From Candidatus Sabulitectum sp. (GTDB lineage Bacteria; Fermentibacterota; Fermentibacteria; Fermentibacterales; JCC-6), in NCBI GenBank assembly GCA_023145375.1, contig JAGLDY010000022.1:1-64000 (forward strand): a DNA stretch of 64,000 bases. The letters are read 5' to 3'. The notes below the pieces were generated by a model. It had not been told where the DNA came from. It made no database searches and worked only from the letters and a program-made list of their open reading frames with translations. Made by a program: the position numbers and the translations under genes. Of this stretch, positions 61,590-64,000 are shown one piece after another (positions within the stretch are counted from its first letter, which is position 1; the number at the start of each line of letters is the position of its first letter).

Positions 61590-63014
61590 CTACCTGACAA
61601 CAAGAAGCTTTGAACTGGCTTCTTCAATTCCACCGGCAGTATCAACTTCAACTCTTACAAAATAGACTCCTGCCGGGTAATCGATAGAATTCCAGAACAG
61701 GTCGTTTTCCATGGTCTCTGAAAGCACAGATCTTCCGCTGGTGTTGTAGATAGTGCATTCGCCGGAATTACAACCAATACTGATCTTAAAGGTAGCACCA
61801 GTCCTGGATATCTGCAGAATGGTCTCACCGGAAGAAGGGTCTTCTTCGTTTACCGATAACTCACCCTCCAGACAGGCCAACTTGTTGGTCCCATGGAGAA
61901 CATAGACCTCTCCATTGTCACCAACGATAGGGCTTCCTACACTGTCCCCCAGGTAAATACTTTCCAGAGTGGAACCTGTGTTCTGGTCAAGAATGTGCAG
62001 GTATCCACTTTCTGTTCCGATGAGAACCCTGCCGTTTCCCTCTACAATAGGGTTAGATAGATATCCCTGTGAAAAAGCTCTTGACCAGATCAGAGCGCCG
62101 GATGTGTCAACTTTTTTCAGGGTGCCTGCATTGCTCGCCAGATAGAAATACCCTTCAGGATCGATCGCCGCACTCTGCTGAATTGAATTAGACATGGTCG
62201 TGTGCCATCTCATTGATCCATTTTCGTCAAGAAATGTCCAGTACACGGCATTCATATTGCCCAGGTCACCGAACAGAATGTATTTACTGCCACTTATATC
62301 TGCTACAGATGGAGAACTGTACAACAGGTTGATCATAGCATTGTACTCGTATGACCAGACTTCTGCTCCGGTGGCAGAGTTAAATGCATAAAAATTGAAA
62401 TCACCCGGCGCAGCGTACAGTTTTGTTCCATCGGTATCAAGTGCGGGAGTTGTGTAAATGCCGTCGGCTTCAGTAAAACACAGTGTCCATTTCTCTGACC
62501 CATCTGGATTTATTGCGTAGAGGTAGGTGTTGTCTACCGTCTCACTGGTTGTGTCACCAATATAGATGGTGCCATCCGGTCCCACAGTTACTCCACAATT
62601 AACAGGCTGAACCATTGGATAAGACCAGGATAACTCTCCATCCTCCGTGTAGGCATAAAGGTCACCTTCGGAGCATGGGAAGTAAACAAAGCCGTCATTC
62701 AAAGCAGATGGACCAATAAATGCGTAATCCGTTTGAACGCTCCATCTTAAAATCCCTTCCGGGGTTACTGACAGGAAGTAGTAACCTGCGCCGTAGTAAA
62801 TATTGCCCTCATCATCCAGTGCAGGCTGATTCCACTGCCAACCCGGTGCAGCCTGTGGTGGAGTGTGTGTCCACGAGAGAGTTAGGCCTTCCTGGATTGC
62901 AATATCAGTTTTCCCGGTGTTCTGTGCATCATGCATGTACTGTGGCCAGGCCGAACCTGCAGCTGTGGAAACAACTAGAAAAAGCGTAATGATCATGGCT
63001 AAGGTTCTCAGCAT
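61590..63014 (-). CDS. Secreted PQQ-like beta-propeller protein with T9SS-like C-terminal sorting domain
   Basis: Repeated WSY/GxxYaxxxdGslkW blades; C-terminal CTIYNTSGRSVLSETM...YPAGVYFVRVEVD. Confidence 0.85.
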   Translation of the reverse strand: MLRTLAMIITLFLVVSTAAGSAWPQYMHDAQNTGKTDIAIQEGLTLSWTHTPPQAAPGWQWNQPALDDEGNIYYGAGYYFLSVTPEGILRWSVQTDYAFIGPSALNDGFVYFPCSEGDLYAYTEDGELSWSYPMVQPVNCGVTVGPDGTIYIGDTTSETVDNTYLYAINPDGSEKWTLCFTEADGIYTTPALDTDGTKLYAAPGDFNFYAFNSATGAEVWSYEYNAMINLLYSSPSVADISGSKYILFGDLGNMNAVYWTFLDENGSMRWHTTMSNSIQQSAAIDPEGYFYLASNAGTLKKVDTSGALIWSRAFSQGYLSNPIVEGNGRVLIGTESGYLHILDQNTGSTLESIYLGDSVGSPIVGDNGEVYVLHGTNKLACLEGELSVNEEDPSSGETILQISRTGATFKISIGCNSGECTIYNTSGRSVLSETMENDLFWNSIDYPAGVYFVRVEVDTAGGIEEASSKLLVVR

Positions 63015-63086
63015 TGGTCCTCTCCCTGTGAGTTGTATTTCATGTGGACGAGGAATATCATACGATATAGAAAAAAGAACTGGACT

Positions 63087-64000
63087 TTACAGTTCAGCCA
63101 TCGGGTCTTCCGGAAGCTTGTTGTCTTTTCTCCATGAAGCAACCACCGGTCTCACGTCTGTTACAAAGGCGTCCCTCAGTATTCTGTTTGCGGTGGTTGT
63201 GGCAGGCTTGGATTGAGCAGTCTTTAACTCTTCAAGGTTGACAAGAGATGCTCTTGCCAGGGCATATTCGATGTTCTCAATTGCAGTGAGGATGTTCTCC
63301 TCGGTGGAGCCTACTCTTGTATCAACTCTGAGCTCTATACTGGTCTTCTCCAGAGAGCATAAACCGGCCTCCTCGGCCAGTAGCAGATTAAGGAAAAGAC
63401 GGAACAATGCGCCTGCATCCAGAGAGCCTGCAGGCATGGCACCCATCCCCAGTTTGTTGTCCGACAGAGTTATCTGGCCAAGCATTTTCTGGTGAAGCAG
63501 AGATGTTACTACGGATTCAATGCTCTCTCCCGGGAGCATGGAGGCATTGTCCAATAGAACTTTACAGGACTGGTCGGTTTCCCTGCAAAGCCAGCTGGCG
63601 GTTCCCCAGTCAGGAACAGCCGTGGCGCAGAAAGAAGGGTTATAGGGCCTGAAACCCAGGAGCATGTTCTCGCTCTTTCTGATCTTCATACCTATCTGCC
63701 TGAGGCCTTTAAGTATGCTAAAGAGCATATCTACAGAGTTTTTCTCTCCCGGAGAGTCAATGCCATCAGGAAGAAAAAGACCGATCTGTCTGCACTTGAT
63801 ATCTCTCATGGCCTGCATGGCAGAGATAACCTGATTTACAGAAGCCACGCGAATCTCAGGGTACGGAGAGGTTAAAGTTCCGTACATCAGTCTGTGGTTG
63901 AGAACGCCCCTTTTCCGCGGTAAATGGAGATCGACCATAACAGTAAATGGGTTGAGCTCATTCTTTATGAGAGTCCTGGTTACCTTTTCAATATCTTCCT
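63087..64000 (-). CDS. Sugar-isomerase-like protein (resembles RhaI-type L-rhamnose isomerase C-terminus), N-terminus beyond window
   Basis: LSDNKLGMGAMPAGSLDAGALFRLFLNLLLAEE...ENIEYALARASLVNLEELKTAQ...ILRDAFVTDVRPVVASWRKDNKLPEDPMAEL. Frame stays open upstream of the 63938 ATG to the window edge (EDIEKVTRTLIKNELNPFTVMV). Confidence 0.55.
   Translation of the reverse strand, partial: EDIEKVTRTLIKNELNPFTVMVDLHLPRKRGVLNHRLMYGTLTSPYPEIRVASVNQVISAMQAMRDIKCRQIGLFLPDGIDSPGEKNSVDMLFSILKGLRQIGMKIRKSENMLLGFRPYNPSFCATAVPDWGTASWLCRETDQSCKVLLDNASMLPGESIESVVTSLLHQKMLGQITLSDNKLGMGAMPAGSLDAGALFRLFLNLLLAEEAGLCSLEKTSIELRVDTRVGSTEENILTAIENIEYALARASLVNLEELKTAQSKPATTTANRILRDAFVTDVRPVVASWRKDNKLPEDPMAEL

Overview
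The window holds the chromosomal replication-origin neighbourhood of a bacterium, probably an FCB-type candidate lineage (inferred from PorV/PorQ-like and type IX-secretion-like C-termini; taxonomy not proven). Genes diverge around ~39.4-39.6 kb. On the minus strand are dnaA, dnaN, a DUF721/DciA-like gene, gyrB, gyrA, an 1182-aa unknown protein and an asparaginase, then bactofilin and a complete nine-gene V/A-type ATPase operon. On the plus strand are rpmH-rnpA-yidD-yidC-mnmE-mnmG-rsmG-parA-parB and a 2[4Fe-4S] ferredoxin. Two ParB-binding parS sites lie in the mnmG/rsmG region. Other regions contain lexA, gltX next to tRNA-Glu, a ptb-buk-iorA-iorB cluster, a CotH/porin-like/VTC polyphosphate-polymerase/DUF4956 operon, and several large secreted proteins with T9SS-like C-terminal sorting domains. 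Three tRNAs are present (initiator Met, Ser-GCT, Glu-CTC). I saw no rRNA, CRISPR array, transposase or prophage. By reading the sequence directly I found genes missing or truncated in the ORF track: rpmH, the ferredoxin, a HAD phosphatase with an apparent CTG start, and a 31-aa cupin-like remnant. The items I consider most worth follow-up are the CotH-VTC-DUF4956 operon, the IOR/Ptb/Buk energy-conservation cluster, parS embedded in overlapping coding frames, the apparent Na+ signature in the V-ATPase rotor subunit, a catalytic-domain-less M23-type protein next to bactofilin, and the 1182-aa ORF translationally coupled to gyrA.
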